NCBI GenBank assembly: GCA_001567105.1
Contig: LMZR01000038.1
Coordinates: 1 to 41,170 of the forward strand
Direction of reading: 5' to 3'
From: Chloroflexi bacterium OLB14
Lineage (GTDB): Bacteria; Chloroflexota; Anaerolineae; Anaerolineales; Villigracilaceae
Length of the DNA: 41,170 nucleotides
Shown: positions 24,504-33,420 of the stretch, piece by piece
Layout: each line of letters starts with the position of its first letter
Position numbering within the stretch: the first letter of the stretch is position 1
The notes under the pieces: model-generated
What the model was told of the DNA's origin: nothing
Seen by the model: only the letters and a program-made list of their open reading frames with translations
Database searches by the model: none
Position numbers and translations under genes: made by a program

Positions 24504-26078
24504 TTACTTTGTCACCACAGGTTCAGACTTAATATTAGAAGGAGTTGATTCTTTTTTACCTTTTTTCAAAAATTGTAAAAGCGTTTCCCATTTTTGTTTC
24601 AAGGTTGTGCCATATACTACACCCATAATGGCAACGCCTAATTCATAATTGCCAAGGTTACGCATGATGGTAGCAATATCAAATGCTAAAGGTTTACTAC
24701 CAATGGCATAACTGTGCGGGCGAGTAAATTCTAAAAGACCTGCTCGTCCATGTGTGCTACCAATGCCTGAATCTTTTACGCCACCAATTGGCAACATCGG
24801 TATAGCATATTGCGCAATGCTATCGTTGATAATAATAGAAGAGGCATTAATTTTATCGGCAACTCGTTTGGCTCGTGCTTGATCCTTACTATAAACGGAA
24901 GCTGAAAGACCAAAAGTACTATCATTCGCCAAGCGGATGGCTTCTGCTTCATCTCGTACTTTCATAATCGGCATAATTGGACCAAAGGTTTCTTCTTGCA
25001 TCACTTTCATAGAATGGTCAACATCTACCATCACCATTGGTTTATAGTAAGCACCTTGTTCTTTACCACCGCATAAAACTTTTGCACCTTTTTGAATGGC
25101 ATCGTTTAAGTGTTCGTCAATGATTTGCGTTTGGCGCGGGTCTGTAATGGGACCAATCTGGTAAGGACTGTGTGTATCTAAAGTAAAACCGTTTTGTATT
25201 TCTTTGGTGTATTGAACTGCAAGGCGTACAAATTCATCGTATTGAGATTCGACCACATACACCCGCTCAACAGACATGCAAGTTTGCCCAGCGTTGAAGT
25301 ATGCACCCCAAGTTGTCCAACGTGCGGCGGATTCAAGGTCTGCATCTTCAAGGATGACTGCCGCATCTTTGCCGCCCAACTCAAGTGTGGCAGGGATTAA
25401 GTTCTCAGCCGCCGCTTGCAGAATCTTTTTACCAGTGACGGTTGAACCTGTGACGAAAATATAATCAGGATTGCTATTGACCAATGCCGCGCCAACTTTT
25501 CCATCACCATGCACCACGCGCACAAAAGGTGCAAGTTCGGGCAGGCTTTTGAGCAATTTCTCAAGCAAGGCACCAACCGCAGGAGTCACTTCTGATGTTT
25601 TCAAAACCACAGTGTTGCCTGCTAGCAATGCCGATAACATAGGAGTTAATGAAATCATTAAAGGATAATTCCATGGTGAGATAACCACCACTACACCATG
25701 TGGACGATGTTCAATAATACATTTTTTGAAAAAATATAAGCCTGAAGATACACGTTCTCTTTTTAACCATTTTGGCGCTTTGGCATTATTTTGAGAAAGC
25801 ATATCTACCGTCACAAACAATTCAATTAAACTATCCTGACGGCTTTTCCCAGTATCTTGGCTGACCACTGTAGAAATTTCATCGCGCTGGTCAATTAATA
25901 AATTTTGAAACTTCTTAAGAATTTTAATTCGTTCTTTAACAGATTTTGCACTCCACGCAGGGAAAGCCTCTCGCATATCACTCACGGCTTGTTTGGCTTC
26001 ATCAGGCGTGCTGACTGTCACTTCACCAAAGTCCATGCCCGTTGCTGGGTTAATAAAAGCAAGTTTCTCTCGTTCCAT
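24504..26078 (-). CDS. Aldehyde dehydrogenase with C-terminal extension
   Basis: A 524-residue aldehyde dehydrogenase on the opposite strand. Catalytic C267 lies in NAGQTCMSVER, E233 in ATLELGGKDAAVI, and the cofactor region is SPWNYPLMISLTPML (134-148). The core ends near residue 455 (THGRAGLLEFTRPHSYAI). About 60 extra residues follow, with a short hydrophobic helix (LGVAIMGVVYG), a basic stretch (LKKGKKES) and a polar tail, which could touch the membrane as in fatty- or aromatic-aldehyde dehydrogenases. The substrate is unclear. It is divergent from the aminotransferase at 26158 with about 80 bp between them; TTTGGAGAAGACTT precedes its start. Confidence 0.8.
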   Translation of the reverse strand: MEREKLAFINPATGMDFGEVTVSTPDEAKQAVSDMREAFPAWSAKSVKERIKILKKFQNLLIDQRDEISTVVSQDTGKSRQDSLIELFVTVDMLSQNNAKAPKWLKRERVSSGLYFFKKCIIEHRPHGVVVVISPWNYPLMISLTPMLSALLAGNTVVLKTSEVTPAVGALLEKLLKSLPELAPFVRVVHGDGKVGAALVNSNPDYIFVTGSTVTGKKILQAAAENLIPATLELGGKDAAVILEDADLESAARWTTWGAYFNAGQTCMSVERVYVVESQYDEFVRLAVQYTKEIQNGFTLDTHSPYQIGPITDPRQTQIIDEHLNDAIQKGAKVLCGGKEQGAYYKPMVMVDVDHSMKVMQEETFGPIMPIMKVRDEAEAIRLANDSTFGLSASVYSKDQARAKRVADKINASSIIINDSIAQYAIPMLPIGGVKDSGIGSTHGRAGLLEFTRPHSYAIGSKPLAFDIATIMRNLGNYELGVAIMGVVYGTTLKQKWETLLQFLKKGKKESTPSNIKSEPVVTK

Positions 26079-26157
26079 AAGTCTTCTCCAAATTTTTGAC
26101 TTTCATTGATTATAAACCTAACTTAAAAATAATAACACTTACAAAAAGGATAATTTT

Positions 26158-27441
26158 ATGACCAACCAACTTTATCAAGATAATTTTCCACACATGACTC
26201 CTGCATGGAGTCGCATTTTCAATTTCGTTGCCGAACGTGCAGAAGGCTCATACATCTATACGGATGACGGCAAAAAGCTCTTAGACTTCACCAGTGGAAT
26301 CGGCGTCACGAATACAGGTCACTGCCATCCGCAAGTAGTCGAAGCGGTTCGTCAGCAAGCAGGTTTATTCCTCCATGCTCAAATCAATCTCGTAATTCAT
26401 AAACCGATGTTGCAATTAATCGAAGAACTTCGCAAAGTTGTGCCTGCACCAATCGATTCGTTTTATTTTGCAAACTCTGGCGCGGAGGCTTTAGAGAACG
26501 CTATCAAAATTGCGAAGGTTGCCACTGGCAGACAAAATGTAATTGTATTCAACGGCTCATTTCACGGACGCACTCACGCCACAATGGCACTGACCACATC
26601 TAAAACAATTTATCGTGCGGGCTTTGCGCCATTGCCAGCAAGTATTTATGTTTCACCATTTCCGTATGCTTTCAATTTAGGCATGAGTGAAGAAGAAGCC
26701 AGTGCCTATGCTTTGAATCAATTAGAGTATTTATTGGCATCACAAACTGCGCCCAAAGAAACTGCCGCTATATTAATTGAAACCATTTTAGGTGAAGGTG
26801 GTTATATTGCTCCGCCAAAATCTTTTATGAAAGGCTTGCGTGAAATTTGTGATAAGCACGGCATCATGTTAATTCTTGATGAAGTGCAATCAGGATTTGG
26901 ACGCACAGGGAAATGGTTTGCATTTGAGCATTATGACATCTTGCCCGATATTATGACTGTTGCCAAAGGAATCGCTTCAGGCTTGCCTCTATCTGGTGTT
27001 TTCTCCCGAACTGATATTATGCGAAAGCTTGATACTGGTTCCATTGGCGGAACGTATGGCGGAAATGCAATTGCATGTGCGGCTGGAGTTGCAACTATCC
27101 GCGCCATGCGTGAAGAAAAGATGATTGAAAATGCGGCTGAAAAAGGAATCCAGTTAATGACTGGCTTGCGAAAATTGCAAGAGGAATATCCACAAATTGG
27201 TGATGTGCGTGGCAAAGGCTTAATGGTTGGGACAGAATTTATCGTAGATGGTAAACAAGCCAAAGCCAAACAACTCGTTAAAGATGTGATTCACTCTGCT
27301 GAAGAAAAAGGTTTGTTATTACTTTCTTGCGGAACGTATGACAATACCTTACGTTGGATTCCGCCTTTGAATGTCACCACTGAACAAATCAATGATGGTT
27401 TGAAAATATTCGCTGATTCTTTGAAAGAAGTCATAAAGTAA
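26158..27441 (+). CDS. gabT: 4-aminobutyrate aminotransferase-type class III aminotransferase
   Basis: A 427-residue PLP enzyme. Motifs: FANSGAEALENAIKIAK (104-120), FHGRTHATMALT, D241 in ILDEVQSGFGRTG and the PLP lysine K270 in VAKGIASGLPLSGV. The pattern and length match GABA aminotransferases, which convert GABA plus 2-oxoglutarate to succinate semialdehyde plus glutamate; 5-aminovalerate is a close alternative. It completes the putrescine-to-succinate route encoded in this region. AAAAAGGATAA lies before the start. It is followed by a hairpin at 27456-27496 and another aminotransferase. Confidence 0.85.
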   Translation: MTNQLYQDNFPHMTPAWSRIFNFVAERAEGSYIYTDDGKKLLDFTSGIGVTNTGHCHPQVVEAVRQQAGLFLHAQINLVIHKPMLQLIEELRKVVPAPIDSFYFANSGAEALENAIKIAKVATGRQNVIVFNGSFHGRTHATMALTTSKTIYRAGFAPLPASIYVSPFPYAFNLGMSEEEASAYALNQLEYLLASQTAPKETAAILIETILGEGGYIAPPKSFMKGLREICDKHGIMLILDEVQSGFGRTGKWFAFEHYDILPDIMTVAKGIASGLPLSGVFSRTDIMRKLDTGSIGGTYGGNAIACAAGVATIRAMREEKMIENAAEKGIQLMTGLRKLQEEYPQIGDVRGKGLMVGTEFIVDGKQAKAKQLVKDVIHSAEEKGLLLLSCGTYDNTLRWIPPLNVTTEQINDGLKIFADSLKEVIK

Positions 27442-27455
27442 ACAAGTAAATATGA

Positions 27456-27496
27456 AAACAAGTACACAGGAATGTAAATAACTTGTGTACTTGTTT
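27456..27496 (+). terminator. Hairpin after the GABA aminotransferase gene
   Basis: AAACAAGTACACA (27456-27468) pairs exactly with TGTGTACTTGTTT (27484-27496) over 13 bp with a 15-base loop and a short T end. It is built from the family D octamer type. It could end the transcript before the next gene, which would then need its own promoter. Confidence 0.5.
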
Positions 27497-27525
27497 CTGT
27501 ATTGATTATCACCTACACAAATCCT

Positions 27526-28878
27526 ATGTCAACAATTAACCGCAATCAACTTACGCAACTCCTTAATCAAGAAGAAACTCTCTTCCATAAAACTCATCCA
27601 AAATCATACGAACTCTATCAACGTGCCAGAAAATCTTTACATGGTGGTGTGCCAATGTTATGGATGATTCGCTGGGCAGGCTCATTTCCCGTTTTCGTCA
27701 AAGAAGCCAAAGGTGCGCACTTCACTGATGTAGATGGAAATTCATATATTGATTTTTGCCTCGGCGATACGGGCGCAATGACGGGTCATTCACCCAATGC
27801 AACTGTGGATGTAATCAAACAACAAATTGAAAAAGGCATCACGCTCATGCTCCCGTATGAAGATGTGATTTGGGTAGGCGAGGAGTTGCAACGTCGCTTC
27901 AAACTTCCATATTGGCAATTTGCTTTAACCGCAACCGATGCGAATCGTTTTGCATTGCGTATGGCGCGGCTTATTACCGAACGACCAAAAATTCTTGTGT
28001 TCAATTATTGTTATCATGGCTCGGTGGATGAAACCTTTATCACGCTTGATGAAGAAGGCACGCCTATGTCTCGCGCCAATAATATGGGTCCACAAGTCAA
28101 CCCGTTGCAAACCACAAAAGTCATTGAGTTCAATGATATTGGCGCATTAGAAACTGCATTATCTGCGCGTGATGTTGCCGCCGTACTTGCCGAACCCGTG
28201 ATGACCAACATCGGCATCATTCATCCGCAAAAAGGTTATCACGAAGCGTTGCGTGAGATGACTCGCAAATATGGAACCTATCTCATCATTGATGAGACTC
28301 ATACCATTTGCACATCACCTGGTGGATACACCGCTTCATTCGACCTTCAACCTGATTTCTTAACCCTTGGCAAACCACTCGCTTCGGGCGTCCCCGCCGC
28401 TGTATATGGTTTCACTGAAGAAGTATCACAAGCCTTTGCTCAAAAATTGAATATAGATGATGCCGATGTCGGTGGCATTGGCGGGACATTAGCAGGCAAC
28501 GCTTTATCTATTGCGGCAATGAAAGCAACTTTACAAAATGTTTTAACCGAAGATTTTTATACCATAGCCATTGCCCTGCAAGAACAATTCACTGCTGGCG
28601 TTGAATCGGTGATTAAAGAATTTAACTTGCCGTGGATCGTTAAACAATTAGGCAATCGCTCTGAATATTGGTTTAGACCCACGCCGCCCAAAAATGGCGG
28701 AGAAGCCCACGCCGCCATTGACCATGATCTTGATCGCTACATGCACCTATACACTTTGAATCGCGGCATCTTGATGACTCCCTTTCACAACATGGCATTG
28801 ATTTCGCCTGAAACCACAAAAGAAGATGTAGATTATCACACCAAAATCTTTAGAGACGCAGTAATGAGCTTGATGTAA
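27526..28878 (+). CDS. Class III aminotransferase, glutamate-1-semialdehyde aminomutase-like
   Basis: A 450-residue PLP enzyme of the group that includes glutamate-1-semialdehyde aminomutase and bacterial amino-acid aminotransferases. The N-terminal segment YQRARKSLHGGVPM is typical of the group. D256-E257 (IIDETHTICTSPGG) and the PLP lysine K283 in TLGKPLASGVPAAVYG are present. It is unlikely to be HemL itself, because no haem genes are near and it sits in the amine-catabolic region. It belongs to the same broad group as the partial gene at the left edge. The ATG at 27526 is chosen over TTG 27502. No clear Shine-Dalgarno is seen. Confidence 0.8.
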   Translation: MSTINRNQLTQLLNQEETLFHKTHPKSYELYQRARKSLHGGVPMLWMIRWAGSFPVFVKEAKGAHFTDVDGNSYIDFCLGDTGAMTGHSPNATVDVIKQQIEKGITLMLPYEDVIWVGEELQRRFKLPYWQFALTATDANRFALRMARLITERPKILVFNYCYHGSVDETFITLDEEGTPMSRANNMGPQVNPLQTTKVIEFNDIGALETALSARDVAAVLAEPVMTNIGIIHPQKGYHEALREMTRKYGTYLIIDETHTICTSPGGYTASFDLQPDFLTLGKPLASGVPAAVYGFTEEVSQAFAQKLNIDDADVGGIGGTLAGNALSIAAMKATLQNVLTEDFYTIAIALQEQFTAGVESVIKEFNLPWIVKQLGNRSEYWFRPTPPKNGGEAHAAIDHDLDRYMHLYTLNRGILMTPFHNMALISPETTKEDVDYHTKIFRDAVMSLM

Positions 28879-28897
28879 GTTAAATTTCTAACTTACA
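28874..28897. terminator. Bidirectional hairpin between convergent genes
   Basis: TGTAAGTTA (28874-28882) and TAACTTACA (28889-28897) pair over 9 bp around a 6-base loop, overlapping the stop codon of the aminotransferase. The sensor kinase gene on the other strand ends 10 bp further on. Confidence 0.5.
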
Positions 28898-28906
28898 TTT
28901 CATCAT

Positions 28907-30757
28907 TTACATTGTTCCTTCAAGGTCACGCTTCAGGCGTGACCTATTTCTAATTCCCCCAGCGTAAATAAAAAATGTCGTCCCTTTCCCTACTTCAGAT
29001 TCAACCCAAATTTTCCCACCATGCACTTCAATGATTCTTTTCACCAATGCCAACCCAACTCCTGTACCAGATGATTCGCTATCTAATTTATCAAACAACC
29101 CAAAAATGCGTTCGTGAAATTCTTGTTTTATACCAATACCATTATCTTTAACAAAATAAATTATTTGCTTATCTTTTTGCCACATACCAATTTCAATACA
29201 TGGTTTCTTTTGCATGCCCATAAACTTGATGGCATTGTCTACCAAGTTTTGAATCACTTCGATCAATCTCTCTTTATCAACATATATGTTGGGCAGATCG
29301 CTTCCGACTTTAACTTCAACCTGTTTCTCTGTAATTTGACCTTCTACACGCTTCAATGCATCTTGTACAATTTCGCCGAAAGAAACTTCCTCAATCTTGC
29401 TCATTGCCCGCCCCACACGAGAGAGTTCTAACAGCTCGTTTAGTAAACGATGCATTTTTTCTGTCGCTTCAGATATCCTTTGTAAGTCAGCAGTGAGGCG
29501 CTCATAATTTCCAGATTTAGCATCCTTCTCCATATATCCCAAATAACCTCGAATTGTAATCAATGGTGCTTTCAAATCATGCGAGGCTGTGTAGGTAAAC
29601 CTTTCTAGTTCTTCGTTTTTCTTTTCTAACTCTTGTACTAATTTCCCTTGAATAATTAATTCTTGTTGCACTGATTCTTGTAAGCGAGTATTTTCAATTG
29701 CTACTGCTAAATTTGCCGCAATTGTACAGAGCAAACCAACATCATCTGGAGAAAAAGCAAATTCTCGTTCACTGTTATCAATTGAAATTGTGCCGATGGC
29801 GCGTTCTTGAATCATTAACGGCACTGCAATGGATGATTTTGGTAATATGCTTGCGCGATAAATAGCGCCATATTTTGTTGATTCTTGTAACCAATTTTCA
29901 TTAATCACTAAGGGCTTTTTCATTTCCATAACTTTGGTAGTTAAGCCTCTTCCATATTCTAGGGGAGTATCAGCTATGGGTTGCCCGTTATCTACATTGT
30001 ATGGAAAGTGGATTAAATTTGTTTTTGGATCATAGATTGAAATACAAGCATTTGTAGCTCGAAAGACACGACGGATTTCTTCCCCTGTTTCTTGTAATAA
30101 ACTTGTTAAACTGGTTTCGGTGATGAGGGTTTCTGCAACTGCGCGTGTAGCTTCTAAGTGAATAATTCTTTGTTGTAGTTTTTCTTCTGCTTTTTTACGC
30201 TCTTCTAACTCTTCATGCGCAATATAAATATTTTTATTCAAACGATTAATGGTTAGATATTGTAGGATAGTGATGATAGCAATAGCTAAAGAAATTGCCA
30301 GATAGTCGCCTTGTAAATTATGATTTGTGAAACGGTTGGAGAGAATTCCTGTAAGCTCTAGGTAGCCAAGTGTAAGAACTTCGGCAATTAAGAAAGCACT
30401 GATAATCAAAGTTCCTTTCTCGCCGCCAATTAAACCAGCAAACATGAGAGATACAATAAAGCCCAGAATAGATGTATCTCGTATGCCATCCCCTTGAATA
30501 ATTACCAATGTATTAACTATAATGCCACTAAGTAAGGTGAGCCAACTAGCTAGGTAGTAATACCCTAATTTGTTTATGATAAAAGCGATTAGGAGCAAGC
30601 CAACTAGCCAGTACATTTCTTTCTTTATATTGGGGATAAACGATAGAATTGCCGAACAGATTATCCCTGAAATTAAAACAAGTTGGATATTCCTTGTATA
30701 ACCTAAAGGTTTTTCTGATAACGAGGGATATAGAAGATACGTAAAAAAAGATTTCAT
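28907..30757 (-). CDS. Membrane sensor histidine kinase with GAF domain
   Basis: A 616-residue two-component kinase. About six membrane helices fill residues 24-170, followed by a coiled coil (180-200), a GAF domain (about 205-355), a second coiled linker, the H-box TASHDLKAPL with phosphorylated H393, and an ATPase domain with VDNAIKF, VKDNGIGI, IFGLFDKL and GTGVGLALV. The family resembles phytochrome- and KinC-like hybrid sensors, but no bilin cysteine is evident. There is no response regulator nearby. The last residues (RSRLKRDLEGTM) are encoded by a dispersed palindrome at 28923-28945, so the C-terminal tail is repeat-derived. Confidence 0.87.
   Translation of the reverse strand: MKSFFTYLLYPSLSEKPLGYTRNIQLVLISGIICSAILSFIPNIKKEMYWLVGLLLIAFIINKLGYYYLASWLTLLSGIIVNTLVIIQGDGIRDTSILGFIVSLMFAGLIGGEKGTLIISAFLIAEVLTLGYLELTGILSNRFTNHNLQGDYLAISLAIAIITILQYLTINRLNKNIYIAHEELEERKKAEEKLQQRIIHLEATRAVAETLITETSLTSLLQETGEEIRRVFRATNACISIYDPKTNLIHFPYNVDNGQPIADTPLEYGRGLTTKVMEMKKPLVINENWLQESTKYGAIYRASILPKSSIAVPLMIQERAIGTISIDNSEREFAFSPDDVGLLCTIAANLAVAIENTRLQESVQQELIIQGKLVQELEKKNEELERFTYTASHDLKAPLITIRGYLGYMEKDAKSGNYERLTADLQRISEATEKMHRLLNELLELSRVGRAMSKIEEVSFGEIVQDALKRVEGQITEKQVEVKVGSDLPNIYVDKERLIEVIQNLVDNAIKFMGMQKKPCIEIGMWQKDKQIIYFVKDNGIGIKQEFHERIFGLFDKLDSESSGTGVGLALVKRIIEVHGGKIWVESEVGKGTTFFIYAGGIRNRSRLKRDLEGTM
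28923..28945. repeat. AGGTCACGC palindrome inside the 3' end of the kinase gene
   Basis: AGGTCACGC (28923-28931) and GCGTGACCT (28937-28945) pair around TTCAG. A similar hairpin follows moaE at 41051-41071. Here it lies within the coding frame and contributes the last codons. Confidence 0.75.
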
Positions 30758-30796
30758 AAGTAGAGCGTTATTAAAACTATTCTACTGTATTTTAAA

Positions 30797-30828
30797 AGAA
30801 AAAAAGCCCATAAATTGGACTTTTTTTG
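30797..30828 (-). terminator. Terminator of the tRNA-Thr gene
   Basis: On the minus strand AAAAAAAGTCCA pairs with TGGGCTTTTTTT around ATTTA, with one G-U pair, and ends in seven T residues. It starts 3 bases after the tRNA. Confidence 0.8.
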
Positions 30829-30830
30829 TG

Positions 30831-30903
30831 AGCCGCTGGTGGGACACGAACCCACGACCTGCGCATTACGAGGGCGCTGCTCTACCAACTGAGCTACAGC
30901 GGC
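30831..30903 (-). tRNA. tRNA-Thr (anticodon CGT)
   Basis: Read on the minus strand it begins GCCGCTGTAGCTCAGTTGG. The acceptor stem GCCGCTG pairs with CAGCGGC, the D stem GCTC with GAGC, and the anticodon loop is CTCGTAA, giving anticodon CGT (reads ACG). The T arm is GTGGG-TTCGTGT-CCCAC. The discriminator is T, and CCA is not encoded. The last anticodon-stem pair is a C-T mismatch. Length is 73 bases. Confidence 0.93.
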
Positions 30904-31018
30904 GTTTATTTTTTGCGAGACGAGATTATAAAAGATAATTTATCTTCACGCAAGTTTTTTATATTTACATGTTGTCTTTAACATAGACCTTTAGGTCTAT
31001 AATTGGAGAATTATTTTT

Positions 31019-32260
31019 ATGCGAATTGCAATGCTTTCTTATCATACTTGTCCGCTGGCGACTTTAGGTGGCAAGGACACTGGCGGAATGAACGTCTATG
31101 TGCGAGATTTGACCAAAGAACTCGGCAAACTTGGTATTCAGGTAGATGTTTTCACGCGTTCACAAGATGAGCATGTGCCACATGTGTTGCATGATTTGGG
31201 ATTTGGAAATCGTGTTGTTCACATTCAAGCAGGTCCTGAAGAACCAAAAGGCAAGAGTGATTTAGCGAAATACATTCCTGAATTTGCGCAGGGGATTAAA
31301 AAATTTGCTGACGAAAAAGGAATCATCTACGATGCGATTCACAGCCATTACTGGATGTCTGGTTTGGCGGCGGAGATTTTGTCGAAGGCTTGGGGCGGGA
31401 CTCCGATTGTGCATATGTTCCACACCTTGGGGGAGATGAAGAATCGGGTGGCGAGGTCTGAGGAAGAACTTGCGGGAGAAGAAAGGCTCAATGGAGAGCG
31501 CCAAGTTCTCGCTAGTGCGAAGCGCATCATCGTAGCGACTATGGCAGAGTTGACTCAGTTAAGATTCCTATACAAGGCAGATGCAAATAAGTTAACTATC
31601 ATCCCGCCAGGTGTGGATACGAGTCATTTTTATCCGATTCCAAAAGATGAGGCGAAAGAGTTTATCGGTTTGAAACCAGAAGATAGAATGATTTTATTTG
31701 TGGGACGCATTGAACCTTTGAAGGGTGTGGATACGTTGATTCAGGCGATGTCGCATTTGGATAAAAATTTGCAAAGCGATGATGAGCCTGTGCATTTGGC
31801 GATTATTGGTGGTGAGCCGAATGTTAGCCCGCGAGAAATGACAGCTGAGATGATGCGTTTGCAAAAAATGGCAGATGATTTGTGTACCTGTAGCCCGATT
31901 GTTTTTTTAGGTAAACGCGCACAAGATACACTGCCTTATTATTATTCTGCGGCAGAAGTGTTGGTGATGCCATCGTTATATGAATCGTTTGGCATGGTGG
32001 CGTTGGAAGCCATGGCTTGTGGCACGCCTGTGATTGCATCGGAAGTGGGTGGGTTGGGATATTTGGTGCAAAATGGAATTACAGGTTATACCATCCCTGA
32101 TAGTGACCCAAATATGTTGAGTGAAAAATTATCTCTGTTGTTGCGTGATGATAAGTTACGCGCCGAGTTGGCTTGCCGTGCGGTAGGTGATGCTAGAAAT
32201 TATGAGTGGGGAAAAATTGCTAGCCAGATTATAGAAGTATATAAAGAGATAGTTGGGTAG
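31019..32260 (+). CDS. Group 4 glycosyltransferase (GT-B fold)
   Basis: A 413-residue retaining glycosyltransferase. The N-terminus LSYHTCPLATLGGKDTGGMN (6-25) is the glycine-rich acceptor loop of the MshA and sucrose-phosphate-synthase type. The donor-binding part has FVGRIEPLKGVDTL (227-240) and the EX7E motif from E322 to E330 (ESFGMVALE), then ACGTPVIASEVGG. Acceptors in this group include inositol phosphate and fructose-6-phosphate; the exact product cannot be told. GGAGAA lies 8 bp upstream, and a TATAAT at 30998-31003 follows the small hairpin ATAGACC-TTT-AGGTCTAT. It stands alone between tRNA-Thr and an FkbM gene. Confidence 0.87.
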   Translation: MRIAMLSYHTCPLATLGGKDTGGMNVYVRDLTKELGKLGIQVDVFTRSQDEHVPHVLHDLGFGNRVVHIQAGPEEPKGKSDLAKYIPEFAQGIKKFADEKGIIYDAIHSHYWMSGLAAEILSKAWGGTPIVHMFHTLGEMKNRVARSEEELAGEERLNGERQVLASAKRIIVATMAELTQLRFLYKADANKLTIIPPGVDTSHFYPIPKDEAKEFIGLKPEDRMILFVGRIEPLKGVDTLIQAMSHLDKNLQSDDEPVHLAIIGGEPNVSPREMTAEMMRLQKMADDLCTCSPIVFLGKRAQDTLPYYYSAAEVLVMPSLYESFGMVALEAMACGTPVIASEVGGLGYLVQNGITGYTIPDSDPNMLSEKLSLLLRDDKLRAELACRAVGDARNYEWGKIASQIIEVYKEIVG

Positions 32261-32369
32261 TTTGTTAGTTTGATAGTCTTATTGGTCTTGTGGCTTGAAT
32301 GATCTGCGCATGGGCAAATGTGTGTTCAGGAAAGTTGATTCACGCTTTGTTGTGCGGTGTTTTTATGCT

Positions 32370-33336
32370 CTACTTGCGTGCGTGGAAGACTATATCAATG
32401 TGGCTATATTCAGGCAATACGGTTTTTGCTTCGTACTCAAGTAGAAACTTAAGATCAATTGCGCGGTTGAATGCAGGAAGATACGCTTCGCTAAACCTTT
32501 CGAACAGCCAGTTGGGGAAGGAGTTAGAATATTGCCCTCTTGTAAATTCAATACTGAGTATCAAGCCAGGGCTTCTACTGATGATATCGGCGGCACCTCG
32601 CAGGGCATGTTCTTCGAACCCTTCAATATCTATTTTGATTAAATCAACTTTTTCAATATTCATCTTCTTAGCATAGGCATCTAATGTAACCACATCGGTA
32701 TTGATATCTTCATCAATAAGCGAGTCGAGCCATGAGGTCTGATCGTAATTATGTAGGCTTGCTCCGCCTACCAACCAATGAGGAAAGCGCATAGGCACAA
32801 CACCTTCGTTATCGCTAACCGCGCATTGATTGACTGCACATTTGTTTGTAGCGCGCCCTGCGTTCAGGAAGATATTCTTTCTTAAAATTTGTTGGAGGCG
32901 GGGATTTGGCTCGAAAGCATGAACCAAAGCACCGCAAGAAGCAAATAAGCAAGAAAACCAGCCCATATTCGCTCCGATATCGAAAGTTATCATTCCAGGT
33001 TTGATTCTTTCTTTCAAATAATTAGAAAGTGTTGGCTCCCATGCAAGTGATGTCAAGATTGCGGGTGTTAGTAATATATCCCAACCTGGTACAATCATGT
33101 TGAAGTATTTCGTCTCAACATATATTTCCCCATCACCTAGATATTGTCGGATTGGTTGCTTGGCTAATTGTTGAACTAATTGCTGAGCTGATTGCTCAAC
33201 TGATTGTTGGATTAACTGACTTGATTGATTGATTGATTGACTGCAAGCCAGACTGTAATGGTAAGTTAAGCCTATTAGAAATACCATTCGCGAGTTTATC
33301 AAGAAAAATCCTTGCCCATTTCTTAAGTGGATTCAT
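32370..33336 (-). CDS. FkbM-family methyltransferase, frame switched at a tetranucleotide repeat
   Basis: The body is an S-adenosylmethionine-dependent methyltransferase of the FkbM type, usually acting on sugar or polyketide hydroxyls. The SAM motif is FDIGANMGWFSCLFA, followed by HAFEPNPRL and the family's IDIEGFEEHALRGA. The natural start is the ATG at 33336 (MNPLKKWARIFLDKLANG), with AAGGAG (33347-33352 on the minus strand) at good spacing. That frame runs into (TTGA)5 at 33221-33240 and stops shortly after. Losing one 4-base unit would join it in frame with the methyltransferase. As written, only a weak TTG at 33302 leads into the catalytic frame. Gln/Ser-rich residues follow the repeat. 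A phase-variable gene is likely; a sequence error is possible. Confidence 0.8.
33221..33240. repeat. (TTGA)5 tetranucleotide tract in the FkbM coding region
   Basis: Five perfect TTGA units, 20 bp, about 100 bp inside the predicted start of the FkbM gene. The unit length is not a multiple of three, so slippage by one unit changes the frame. Confidence 0.95.
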
Positions 33337-33420
33337 AAATTATTATCTCCTTGCAGTATATGTTTTATTACATTGATTGTTTGTAGTATAACCCTGAATC
33401 ACTAGATTGTAATTGTTAGG

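Noticed and set aside
27526..28878. Haem-pathway hemL
   Set aside because: Family likeness only; no hem genes nearby and the context is amine catabolism.
32261..32369. Gene or RNA between the glycosyltransferase and FkbM genes
   Set aside because: No frame with a ribosome site and no strong hairpin; it is an ordinary convergent gap.
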